Shown: positions 1 to 7,429 of the stretch, piece by piece | How the letters are laid out: each line of letters begins with the position of its first letter | Position numbering within the stretch: the stretch's first letter is position 1 | Assembly: GCA_937890245.1 (NCBI GenBank) | Contig: CALACF010000511.1 | Coordinates: forward strand, 1 to 13,788 | Origin: an uncultured Flavobacteriales bacterium | Lineage (GTDB): Bacteria > Bacteroidota > Bacteroidia > Flavobacteriales_D > Sanyastnellaceae | Reading direction: 5' to 3' | DNA: 13,788 nucleotides | Notes under the pieces: model-generated | The model's database searches: none | The model's input: the letters and a program-made list of their open reading frames with translations, nothing else | Told to the model about the DNA's origin: nothing | Made by a program: the position numbers and the translations under genes

Positions 1-433
1 CGATCAGCAGTGTGACCGGCCCATCGTTGACGAGCTCAATGGACATATCTGCGCCAAACCGCCCTGTGGCCACCGGCCGCTGAATCACGCGCTCCATCTC
101 GCGAATAAAGCCCTCGTATAGCGGGATCGCGTGGTCGGGGTGGGCGGCGTGGATGAAGGACGGGCGGGCGCCCTTTTTTGTTTTGGCGTGCAGCGTGAAT
201 TGGCTTACAATCAGCACTTCACCCTGTATGTCAATCAAGCTCTCATTCATTTTTCCTTCCCCGTCCGCGAAGATGCGCAGGGAGGCAATTTTGCGCACGA
301 GCCACTCGACATCAGCCGGCCCGTCGGCCGTTTCAATGCCAAGTAAAATCATGAACCCGCGGTCGATTTGACCGACGACCTCATCTTCAATGCGGACGGC
401 GGCCCGCGATACGCGTTGGATGACGACCCGCAT
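1..433 (-). CDS. dtd: D-aminoacyl-tRNA deacylase (D-Tyr-tRNA deacylase), 3' end cut by window edge
   Basis: This enzyme hydrolyses D-amino acids, and also mischarged glycine, from tRNA; it is a cytoplasmic homodimeric proofreading factor. The reverse-strand reading from the ATG at 433 gives 144 codons beginning MRVVIQRVSRAAVRIEDEVV, a typical DTD start. The two active-site motifs of the family are both present: SQFTL in the middle, followed by a KKGARPSF segment, and NDGPVT (the cross-subunit Gly-Pro motif) near the end. The family is usually about 150 residues long, so only a handful of C-terminal residues lie beyond position 1. The start codon is 5 nt downstream of the stop of the secreted-protein gene on the same strand, which suggests co-transcription. 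Family assignment is near certain; the exact C terminus is not visible. Confidence 0.95.
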   Translation of the reverse strand, partial: MRVVIQRVSRAAVRIEDEVVGQIDRGFMILLGIETADGPADVEWLVRKIASLRIFADGEGKMNESLIDIQGEVLIVSQFTLHAKTKKGARPSFIHAAHPDHAIPLYEGFIREMERVIQRPVATGRFGADMSIELVNDGPVTLLI

Positions 434-438
434 GCTTT

Positions 439-2253
439 CTATTGGCGGACGACGCGTCGCGCGCCCAAAGAACGACTGCCGATGCGCAGCTTCAAAATGT
501 AGACACCGGGTGGCACGTCAATGCCTGTCCAATGGTAGGACTCACCCGCGCCAACGTCAGAAAGCCGCGGCGATGTCGCCACGCAGCGGCCCCGCAAGTC
601 AAACAACTGGGCTGTGCAATGCGCCAAATGCTCGGCTTCGACGCCGATCCAAAGCTCGCTCGAGAAGGGGATGGGGTGGGCGTTCCAGCTGGGGTGGTCG
701 GATGCGAATTGGCCTAGAAAATCGGCAATGCCCAAGTCGATTTCGCCTGATACAACGGGGCAATCCGGGTGGTCGGTGACGAGGACGGTCATCACGGCGC
801 CGGGCACGACGTCGGCGATGTGGAGGGTTTCGGCGGGCAGCAATTCGCCGTCGGCATACCAGCTGTAGTTGCCCAGATCGGGTGGCACTTCAACGGTGCC
901 GGCCGCGTCGTACCAGAAGACTTCAAGTTCAAGCACGCCTGCCAGTCGGCAAAACAAGATGGGTTCGCTCAGGCCCCAGCACCCGTTGGAATCGGTGATG
1001 TCGGCCTGATACCAGCCGCTGAGTTCCGGCCAAAGCGCAGCGCCGCTGCCTTCGGGTGCGGGGATGCTGTCGCCCTCCAAATACCACTGGGTCAAGGGCG
1101 AGGAGCCGCCATCGATGAACAAGCTGTCGCCCGCATTTGCGATGACTGGTTGGGGCGTTGGGAAGACCGTGATCGTTGCGCTGTCAGATATGGAAACGAC
1201 CGGCTCGATCGAGATGTTCAGCGAGCAAGTCGTTCCGGAAGCGTTGAGATACAATGTGTTGTTGTCTTCGGGCATGAAGGCCACCGAGCCGAATAGGTCG
1301 TCGGCGGTGATGTCATCATCGTCCCAAAAGGTGATCGTGTAAGGCGTTTGGTTCAGCGGGATGTCCAGGCCGCTCCAGACGGCGCTCGTCGTGTTGCCCA
1401 CCCAATCTGAAGTGTAGACGACGATGCCGTTGCCGTCGGTCAGTGTGAAATAGGGGTCGCCTGGCGTGGTGAAAAAATCGTCAACGTCGCCAGACCAATT
1501 GTCATTGGTGCCGGTGAGTGAAACGGATTGCAAGCGGAATTCGCCGATGGTGGTGGTCAGGCTCACGTTGTATTCCCCAGGTTCGCCGAAGACGATGCCG
1601 CTCGGCTCGGCCAACCCTGTGACATCAGTACCCACGTCGGCGCCGTCGAAATCCCAGGCGTAATTGGCTACCTGCCCTTCGCCGGGAAAAATCAAAGCGT
1701 TGAAGTCGACAGCCACGGATGCGCAGCCGGCAGAGACGCTGTAGGCAAACGTGCTGGTGCCGCCCGCGCCCGGGTCGACGACCACGGTGTAGGTGAAGGT
1801 GTCAGTTACTGTTTGGTCAAATCCCAATGCAGTGACGGCCACGCTGACATTGATTGCCATGGTGTAGACGCCTGGCACCAACGGGGTCCCGCAGACAGTG
1901 GCGCAACCGAGGTTTTGCCCTGCGGACGGCTCGTAAATGGCGTCCGCCTCATCAAGCACCACTTCGATGCCGATCGGGAGTCCTGTGATCGAGGTAACGG
2001 TCAAGGTATTGAGCGTGGCGGTCACGCCGCTTCCGCCGTCCACCACTTCCGCTGGCATGAAGAAGGTCAAGTTTTCCTCGTAAAAGGCACCCGCCGTGGC
2101 TGCGGGTAGGGCTGCAGGACAGATGGTAGGCATGCCATCGCTGCTGGAACAGCCTTGATCTGCTACACATTCGACGCATTGGCCCGCAGAAAAGAGGGGC
2201 GCAAACAAGGCAGCGGTGCCCAGAAGAAATCGTTTCAACAACTTTTGACTCAT
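439..2253 (-). CDS. Secreted multidomain protein with PKD, C2-like module and T9SS C-terminal sorting domain
   Basis: A 604-aa protein of unknown function. The chosen start gives a signal peptide (MSQKLLKRFLLGTAALFAPL, cleavage probably near residue 24). Then come a Cys-containing linker (C26, C29, C34), a putative Ig/cadherin-like beta domain at about 50-160, a PKD-type domain starting at about 167 (YAWDFDGAD, then FGEPGEYNVSL), a C2-like segment at about 240-327, the apparent resumption of the PKD final strand at about 345-367, an Ig-like domain at about 368-432 (ending ITDSNGC), a further beta region, and a C-terminal beta-sandwich of about 80 residues (LFDLRGR, then PPGVYILKLRIG, ending RRVVRQ) typical of T9SS type A sorting domains. 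It is probably exported by the T9SS and anchored at or released from the surface. A GTG at 2271 in the same frame adds six residues; I prefer the ATG at 2253 because the signal peptide then begins normally. It is divergent from purL and followed by dtd after 5 nt. Confidence 0.88.
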   Translation of the reverse strand: MSQKLLKRFLLGTAALFAPLFSAGQCVECVADQGCSSSDGMPTICPAALPAATAGAFYEENLTFFMPAEVVDGGSGVTATLNTLTVTSITGLPIGIEVVLDEADAIYEPSAGQNLGCATVCGTPLVPGVYTMAINVSVAVTALGFDQTVTDTFTYTVVVDPGAGGTSTFAYSVSAGCASVAVDFNALIFPGEGQVANYAWDFDGADVGTDVTGLAEPSGIVFGEPGEYNVSLTTTIGEFRLQSVSLTGTNDNWSGDVDDFFTTPGDPYFTLTDGNGIVVYTSDWVGNTTSAVWSGLDIPLNQTPYTITFWDDDDITADDLFGSVAFMPEDNNTLYLNASGTTCSLNISIEPVVSISDSATITVFPTPQPVIANAGDSLFIDGGSSPLTQWYLEGDSIPAPEGSGAALWPELSGWYQADITDSNGCWGLSEPILFCRLAGVLELEVFWYDAAGTVEVPPDLGNYSWYADGELLPAETLHIADVVPGAVMTVLVTDHPDCPVVSGEIDLGIADFLGQFASDHPSWNAHPIPFSSELWIGVEAEHLAHCTAQLFDLRGRCVATSPRLSDVGAGESYHWTGIDVPPGVYILKLRIGSRSLGARRVVRQ

Positions 2254-2270
2254 GTGCGGAAGTTCGCACA
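2253..2270. promoter_or_regulatory. Inverted repeat touching the start codon of the secreted-protein gene
   Basis: TGTGCG, a 6-nt spacer (GAAGTT) and CGCACA form a perfect 6-bp inverted repeat. On the minus-strand transcript the right arm runs into the first base of the AUG at 2253, so a hairpin there could occlude initiation. As DNA it could equally be a small operator between divergent genes. The symmetry is seen directly; any regulatory role is inference, and a 6-bp stem could arise by chance. Confidence 0.3.
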
Positions 2271-2272
2271 CG

Positions 2273-2300
2273 TTGGCCGAACAGCGCGACTTAACTTTGC
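2273..2300 (+). promoter_or_regulatory. Probable Bacteroidota-type promoter for purL
   Basis: TAACTTTGC at 2292-2300 matches the Bacteroidota -7 consensus TAnnTTTG, with a TTG at 2273-2275 as the -33 element, 16 nt away (reported Flavobacterium spacing is slightly longer, about 17-23). Transcription would start near 2305-2307, leaving a leader of about 55 nt before the purL ATG at 2362. I see no comparable element facing the minus-strand gene. The match is good for the -7 element and only moderate for the -33 element. Confidence 0.6.
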
Positions 2301-2361
2301 ACCCACAATTGGGCGGGCTTTTTCCCGTTCGAAATTGGACTTGAAACCACAGCGATTCATC

Positions 2362-4599
2362 ATGGGAGCATCAACTGCAATTGCAACCCTCGGACAAGCC
2401 GAAGAAATGGGGCTGATGGCCTCGGAATTCGCGCTGATCACGGAACTTCTCGGGCGCACGCCGAACTTCACGGAAATGTGCATCTACTCGGTGATGTGGA
2501 GCGAGCACTGCTCCTACAAAAACTCGATCAAGTGGCTGAAAACGCTGCCGAAAGAGGGTCCACACATGCTGGTCAAAGCGGGTGAGGAGAACGCTGGCAT
2601 TGTAGACATCGGCGACGGCATGGGCTGCGCTTTCAAAATCGAGAGCCACAACCACCCAAGTGCGCTGGAGCCTTATCAAGGCGCAGCGACTGGTGTGGGC
2701 GGGATCAACCGCGACATTTTCACCATGGGCGCGCGGCCCGTCGCCCAACTGAATTCACTGCGTTTCGGTGATTTGGACGAAGACAAGACACGTTGGCTTT
2801 TGGACGGCGTGGTGCGCGGGATCGCGGATTACGGCAACAGCTTCGGCGTGCCGGTCGTGGGCGGCGAGGTGTTTTTTGACGACGTGTACCACACGAATCC
2901 CTTGGTGAATGCCATGAGCGTCGGGCTGTTGAAGTCAGACAAGATCATCAGCGCCAAGGCAGGTGGACCGGGCAATCCCGTGTTTATCGTCGGCTCGGCT
3001 ACGGGCAAGGACGGCATCCAGGGCGCTTCGTTTGCATCTAAGGATATCACTGCGGACAGTGCAAATGACCTTCCGGCTGTTCAGGTCGGCGACCCGTTCC
3101 AGGAGAAGTTGTTGTTGGAGGCTTCTTTGGAGTTGGCCGAAGGCGATGCCGTGGTGGGCATGCAAGACATGGGCGCTGCGGGGATTACGTGTTCGACCTC
3201 CGAGATGAGCGCAGGCGGCGGCGTGGGCATGGACATTCACTTGGACCGGGTGCCGACGCGCCAGGACGGTATGCAGCCCTTTGAAATTTTGCTGAGCGAG
3301 AGCCAGGAGCGGATGCTGGTCGTGGTGAAGAAAGGACGCGAGAATGAGATCGAGGCGATCTTTGATAAGTGGGACTTGCATGCGGTTGAGATCGGCGTGG
3401 TGACCGAGGGAGATACCTTGCGTTACTTCGACAACGGCGACTTGGTCGGCGAACTCAGTGCGGACAGTCTGGTCTTGGGTGGTGGCGCACCGATTTACGA
3501 TCGCGAGACCCGCGAACCGGCCTACTTGAAGGAGATCGCTGAGTACCGCCTTGAGGATATTCCCGAGCCGGATGATTACGTAGCGGCCGCGCGCGAATTG
3601 CTCGCCCAGCCAAACGTCGCTTCGAAGCGTTGGGTATACGAGCAGTATGATTCCATGGTTGGCACGGCCAATCGTTCGACAAACCGCCCTGGAGACGCTG
3701 CTGTCGTTCAGGTGAAGGGAACCAAAAAGGGGTTGGTCTTGAGCGTCGATTGCAATGCGCGATACGTGGAGGCCGATCCGCACAAGGGCTGCGCAATTGC
3801 CGTGGCGGAGGCTGCGCGAAACATTGCGTGCGTCGGTGGTGCGCCCTCGGCGATTACGAACTGCTTGAACTTTGGGAACCCATACAACCCGGAGGTCTAC
3901 TGGCAATTCGTCGGCGTGATCAAGGGGATGAGCGAGGCATGCCTGGCATTCAACACCCCAGTGACGGGTGGGAACGTGAGTTTCTACAACCAGTCAGCTG
4001 ACGAGCAGGGCGAGCCGAAACCCGTGTACCCCACGCCAACGATTGGCATGCTGGGTCTGATGGAGGACGTGGACAAGCAGATGACGCTTGATTTCAAGGA
4101 GAAGGGCCATCTGATCTACCTGCTGGGCGATTCGCACAATGACCTCGGTTGCAGTGAGTATCTCGTGGCGCTGCACGAGGTGCGATACAGCACGGTTCCG
4201 CACTTCGACCTCGATGCCGAGGTGAAACTTCACGCCGGCATCCGTACGCTGATTGAACGTGGCGACATCACTGGTGCGCACGACGTCGCCGATGGCGGCC
4301 TGATCGCCTGCCTCGCTGAAATGGGCGCTCCACGCTCGCTTGGCTTTGACGTAGAGAGTGATGGTGAATTCCGCCTGGACTGCTTTCTCTTTGGTGAGTC
4401 GCAGGGGCGCATCTTGGTCACGACGACAGACGATCTTGAGGGCAAGATGATTGACACGCTGGTTGAATCCGGTGTGCCGTTCACGTTGCTCGGCCATGTG
4501 ACACGCGGAAAATGCTGCGTGGACGGCGTGAAATACGGCGAGATCAACGACCTGTCCGCTGTGATGGAGTCGACGATTCCCGACGCAATGGCTCAATAA
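2362..4599 (+). CDS. purL: Phosphoribosylformylglycinamidine synthase, small-type PurL subunit
   Basis: This is the ATP-dependent synthetase subunit that converts FGAR to FGAM in de novo purine synthesis, working with PurQ (glutaminase) and PurS. The 745-aa length is that of the small PurL class, not the single-chain form of about 1,200-1,300 residues. EHCSYK carries His49, the position of the catalytic His in small PurL enzymes. The long nucleotide-binding motif begins SHNHPS (S95-S100) and continues with GAATGVGG and RDIFTMGARPVA. The second half repeats the AIRS-like fold, with DCNARY, GCAIAVAEAARN, TGGNVSFYNQ and HDVADGGL. The reading frame is open from 2155, but the first 69 codons have no family resemblance and span the promoter, so the ATG at 2362 is the start. 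Neither purS nor purQ is adjacent. Confidence 0.96.
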   Translation: MGASTAIATLGQAEEMGLMASEFALITELLGRTPNFTEMCIYSVMWSEHCSYKNSIKWLKTLPKEGPHMLVKAGEENAGIVDIGDGMGCAFKIESHNHPSALEPYQGAATGVGGINRDIFTMGARPVAQLNSLRFGDLDEDKTRWLLDGVVRGIADYGNSFGVPVVGGEVFFDDVYHTNPLVNAMSVGLLKSDKIISAKAGGPGNPVFIVGSATGKDGIQGASFASKDITADSANDLPAVQVGDPFQEKLLLEASLELAEGDAVVGMQDMGAAGITCSTSEMSAGGGVGMDIHLDRVPTRQDGMQPFEILLSESQERMLVVVKKGRENEIEAIFDKWDLHAVEIGVVTEGDTLRYFDNGDLVGELSADSLVLGGGAPIYDRETREPAYLKEIAEYRLEDIPEPDDYVAAARELLAQPNVASKRWVYEQYDSMVGTANRSTNRPGDAAVVQVKGTKKGLVLSVDCNARYVEADPHKGCAIAVAEAARNIACVGGAPSAITNCLNFGNPYNPEVYWQFVGVIKGMSEACLAFNTPVTGGNVSFYNQSADEQGEPKPVYPTPTIGMLGLMEDVDKQMTLDFKEKGHLIYLLGDSHNDLGCSEYLVALHEVRYSTVPHFDLDAEVKLHAGIRTLIERGDITGAHDVADGGLIACLAEMGAPRSLGFDVESDGEFRLDCFLFGESQGRILVTTTDDLEGKMIDTLVESGVPFTLLGHVTRGKCCVDGVKYGEINDLSAVMESTIPDAMAQ

Positions 4600-4626
4600 A
4601 GACAGCGAGCAAGACAGTCAAGACAG
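4599..4626 (+). repeat. Three copies of AAGACAG between purL and the PASTA gene
   Basis: AAGACAG occurs at 4599-4605, 4611-4617 and 4620-4626, starting on the last base of the purL stop codon. The rest of the 48-bp gap contains AGGAGAAGG, a purine-rich stretch with its AGGAG about 14 nt before the next ATG, so it is poorly placed as a ribosome binding site. I see no terminator hairpin or clear promoter in the gap, so read-through from purL into the next gene is plausible. Confidence 0.45.
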
Positions 4627-4647
4627 TTAGGAGAAGGGCATAGTTAG

Positions 4648-5436
4648 ATGTTGGGAATATTGAAATCTTGTTTGGCATTTTTGCGCAGTCGCATCTTTTG
4701 GGTGCAACTCGCGATTGGCTTGCTGGGCATTGTTGTTTTGTTCTTTGCGCTCAAATTCGGACTGCGCCAATTCACGCGCTACAACGACCACATCACGGTG
4801 GCCGAGGTTGTGGGGCTTGACCGTGCGGGTGCCTTAGCCATGCTGGAGTCGCAAGGCTTGGAGCCGATCTTGCTCGACAGCATTTACGATCCAATGGGGC
4901 GTGCAGGGGCAGTGGTTGACCAGGATCCGCGCCCGTTGGCCCAGGTGAAATCAGGACGCAAAGTGTACCTCACGGTATACCGGTCCGGGGCGCCGAGCGA
5001 GCGGATTGAAGTGACGGAGGGGATGGACGCCCAAGTGGCGCGCATCATATTGCGAAACAAGGGCTTTGGATTTGTCGAACAGTACGTGTCGACGACGGAT
5101 TTGGCAGGATTGGTCGTGGAGGTGCGGCGCAGGGGCAAGGTGTTGCACGCCGATGACCGCGCGCCGCGCGGGGCCGAACTCGAGTTGCACATCGGAATTT
5201 CCAAGCGACAAATGGTGGAGCTACCAGACTTTTCAGGTGTTCTTTTGCGCGATGCAGTATTGCGCATTGAGGCCTTGGGCTTGAAGCTTGGCCGGGTAAA
5301 ATACGCCAGTGCTGACACCGCGGATGCGGTGGTCCAGTCCCAACAACCGCCCTTTGTTCAGGGCCGCCGCATCGCATTGGATGCGCTCATAGATTTATCT
5401 GCCGAAGGCGCCCAGATTCAGGGGGTGCGGCAATAG
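4648..5436 (+). CDS. Membrane-anchored PASTA-domain protein
   Basis: A 262-aa protein with one N-terminal transmembrane helix (about residues 17-37, after LRSR at residues 12-15, so probably N-in with the bulk in the periplasm) and three consecutive PASTA-type repeats at about 48-111, 115-183 and 188-250. The first (VAEVVGLDRAGALAMLESQG, then VVDQDP and YLTVY) and third (ELPDFSGVLLRDAVLRIEAL, then VVQSQQPP) are clear; the middle one is divergent. PASTA domains in penicillin-binding proteins and Ser/Thr kinases are linked to peptidoglycan or muropeptide sensing. There is no kinase or transpeptidase domain here, so this is a stand-alone PASTA protein of unknown role, as is often seen near rluD in Bacteroidota. 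The next gene begins 10 bp after its stop. Confidence 0.88.
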   Translation: MLGILKSCLAFLRSRIFWVQLAIGLLGIVVLFFALKFGLRQFTRYNDHITVAEVVGLDRAGALAMLESQGLEPILLDSIYDPMGRAGAVVDQDPRPLAQVKSGRKVYLTVYRSGAPSERIEVTEGMDAQVARIILRNKGFGFVEQYVSTTDLAGLVVEVRRRGKVLHADDRAPRGAELELHIGISKRQMVELPDFSGVLLRDAVLRIEALGLKLGRVKYASADTADAVVQSQQPPFVQGRRIALDALIDLSAEGAQIQGVRQ

Positions 5437-5446
5437 AAAAACAACG

Positions 5447-7429
5447 ATGAAGATGAAGACCCAAGGCGTGAAATTCCCTGCTGCACTGCTGCCTGTACTG
5501 CTGTTACTGGGCGCTACTTTTTCGTTGCCACAATCGCTTGTCCAGGCCCAAGAACTCGAGCGCGACTTGCAGTTCAGGCCTGTGGTGAACCAAGCTGCTC
5601 ACCAAGTATTTGATGAAGCAGCCCGAGGCGGCGGCCAGCTTTCCCTGCCTTTCTTCGACGATTTCGCTTCACCTACGTACGCAATCGATGCTCCCACACC
5701 AGAGCTCGTGCGCTGGGTCGACGCTTCCGCTCGCCGTACCACGACCATCGCGATCAACCCGCCAACGGTGGGCTGTGCAACGCTCGATGGCCTGGACGCT
5801 GGAGGCTATCCGTATTATTTTCAAGCCGATGCATCGGGGTGGGCTGATACCTTGACCTCACGCGCCATCGACTTGAGCAGTGAACTGCCCGACGACAATG
5901 TCCACCTCGTGTTCCAATTCCAAGGTGGTGGCCGCGGCAATGCTCCCGATGAAAATGACTCGTTGGTGGTTGAGTTTCTCGCTCCTGCAGGCGGTGTAAA
6001 CGGATGGTCCCAGGTCTGGTCAACCACCGGTGCTGCGATGGACACCTTTGCGCTCGCCTTCATACCTGTCACGGATTTGAGCCATTTGCAAAGTGGATTC
6101 CAATTCCGCTTTCGCAACCACGGATCGCAAGCTGGCCACACCGACTTGTGGCATGTCGACTACGTTTTCCTCGATGACAATGTCTCCCCGGACAACTTCA
6201 ATTTCTTTGAAGTCGCCTTCACCGAATCCGAGCACACCTTGCTGGAGACCTACCACGCAATGCCGTGGACGCACTACCTCACGAACCCCGACGGCTTCAT
6301 GGCCGACAGCGTTTCAACGAGCCACCGCAACCTCTCTTCCTTACAAGCAGACAATGTGACCGCTGGTATTGTGGTGCGAGACGTCGAAACCGACGCCACT
6401 GAAACGATGGAGAATCCCTTCTCGATCACGGTGGTTTCCCCGCAGGCTCCATTCTCGGTGCCCTACTACATCCAGGAGGGCAATGCTACGATCGACCCAA
6501 ATGGGTTTGCATTCTCTGCTGCTGGCAACGACACATGTGCCGCCTTCGATGTGAGTTTCTACCAGGACAACATTGGCATTCTATTCCAAGACAGAATCGG
6601 GGTGCCAAACAATGATAGCATCGTGTTCACGCAGGAATTCGACAATTACTACGCTTACGATGACGGGACCGCTGAGAAGGCGTACGGTTTGACGGCCGCC
6701 GGCGGCAAGCTCGCGGTGCGGTACGACCTCGCCATGGCTGACACGCTGCATGGTCTGGCGATTCATTTCACGCCGTACTACGACGCGATGCACAACAACA
6801 ATTTCCTGCTCCGCGTCTGGGAAGATCTCGGCGGCATGCCCGGCGAGGAAATGGGAGACAACTACCTTTTTCACTACCCGACCTACTTCACCGAGGGGGG
6901 TGATTTGTTTGCGTACTACGCGTTTGATCAGCCCATGGAAGTCGAGGGCACCATCCATGTAGGCATGGTCCAAGAGGCGGAGTTTTCGCTCAACATCGGC
7001 CTGGACAAGAACACCGACTTCAACAATTCACGTGTTAACTACATGTTGGGCTTGGGTGCCGATTGGGTTGGCTCCACCATCGAAGGCACGGTGATGATCC
7101 GCCCTGTCTTGAAGGCGGGAAAATCCGAAGTATGGACAGGCATCGCCGATCTTGAACCCGCAACAAACGCCGCTGAAGCGTCGACCGTCCCCAGCTGGAC
7201 GATCGCTCCCAATCCCGCCCGCACGCAAATCACGGTGCTAGCGCAACCGAGCAACGTTGCTAGCCAACTTTCTCTCTTCGATATCAGCGGTCGCCTTGTG
7301 CGCTCGCTCGAGACCGCGGCGGGCCGCTCGCCATTGCCTATGCAAATTGGCGACCTCCCGCGCGGCCTTTACACGCTCCAACTCCAGTTGGGTGCATCCA
7401 CGTCCTCTAAACGCGTGATCCTCCAATGA
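5447..7429 (+). CDS. T9SS cargo protein with jelly-roll-like N-terminal domain and C-terminal sorting domain
   Basis: A 660-aa exported protein of unknown function. It has a signal peptide (about 1-34, cleavage after LVQA before QELE). Residues about 65-245 form a MAM/jelly-roll-like beta domain with LPFFDDFASP, NPPTVGCATLDGLDAGG, FQGGGRGNAPDENDSLVVEF and DLWHVDYVFLDD. Next come a conserved-looking LLETYHAMPW stretch (265-274), another beta region with YAYDDGTAEKAYGL (402-415) and FLLRVWEDLGGMPGE (453-467), and a T9SS type A sorting domain at about 583-660 (WTIAPNPARTQITV, LFDISGRLVRS, LPRGLYTLQLQLG, ending KRVILQ). This layout recurs in secreted Bacteroidota proteins. It starts 10 bp after the PASTA gene, and its stop overlaps the rluD start by 4 nt (ATGA), implying translational coupling with a cytoplasmic rRNA-modifying enzyme. 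I see no catalytic motif. Confidence 0.9.
   Translation: MKMKTQGVKFPAALLPVLLLLGATFSLPQSLVQAQELERDLQFRPVVNQAAHQVFDEAARGGGQLSLPFFDDFASPTYAIDAPTPELVRWVDASARRTTTIAINPPTVGCATLDGLDAGGYPYYFQADASGWADTLTSRAIDLSSELPDDNVHLVFQFQGGGRGNAPDENDSLVVEFLAPAGGVNGWSQVWSTTGAAMDTFALAFIPVTDLSHLQSGFQFRFRNHGSQAGHTDLWHVDYVFLDDNVSPDNFNFFEVAFTESEHTLLETYHAMPWTHYLTNPDGFMADSVSTSHRNLSSLQADNVTAGIVVRDVETDATETMENPFSITVVSPQAPFSVPYYIQEGNATIDPNGFAFSAAGNDTCAAFDVSFYQDNIGILFQDRIGVPNNDSIVFTQEFDNYYAYDDGTAEKAYGLTAAGGKLAVRYDLAMADTLHGLAIHFTPYYDAMHNNNFLLRVWEDLGGMPGEEMGDNYLFHYPTYFTEGGDLFAYYAFDQPMEVEGTIHVGMVQEAEFSLNIGLDKNTDFNNSRVNYMLGLGADWVGSTIEGTVMIRPVLKAGKSEVWTGIADLEPATNAAEASTVPSWTIAPNPARTQITVLAQPSNVASQLSLFDISGRLVRSLETAAGRSPLPMQIGDLPRGLYTLQLQLGASTSSKRVILQ

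Noticed and set aside
769..2109. Plus-strand open frames (769-1296, 1528-2109) opposite the secreted-protein gene
   Set aside because: The minus-strand frame has a signal peptide, recognisable beta domains and a sorting domain, while the plus-strand translations show no plausible features.
2301..2327. Short inverted repeats CCCA-N4-TGGG and CGGG-N6-CCCG in the purL leader
   Set aside because: Four-base-pair stems are expected by chance in GC-rich DNA, and no riboswitch architecture is recognisable.
2155..2361. Extended purL start at 2155
   Set aside because: The extra 69 codons cross the divergent gene's start and the promoter and do not resemble PurL. The ATG at 2362 gives the normal family length.
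2935..3906. A 323-codon open frame on the minus strand inside purL
   Set aside because: It lies wholly antisense to a confidently identified PurL and its translation resembles no protein family I know. Long antisense frames are common in GC-rich genes.
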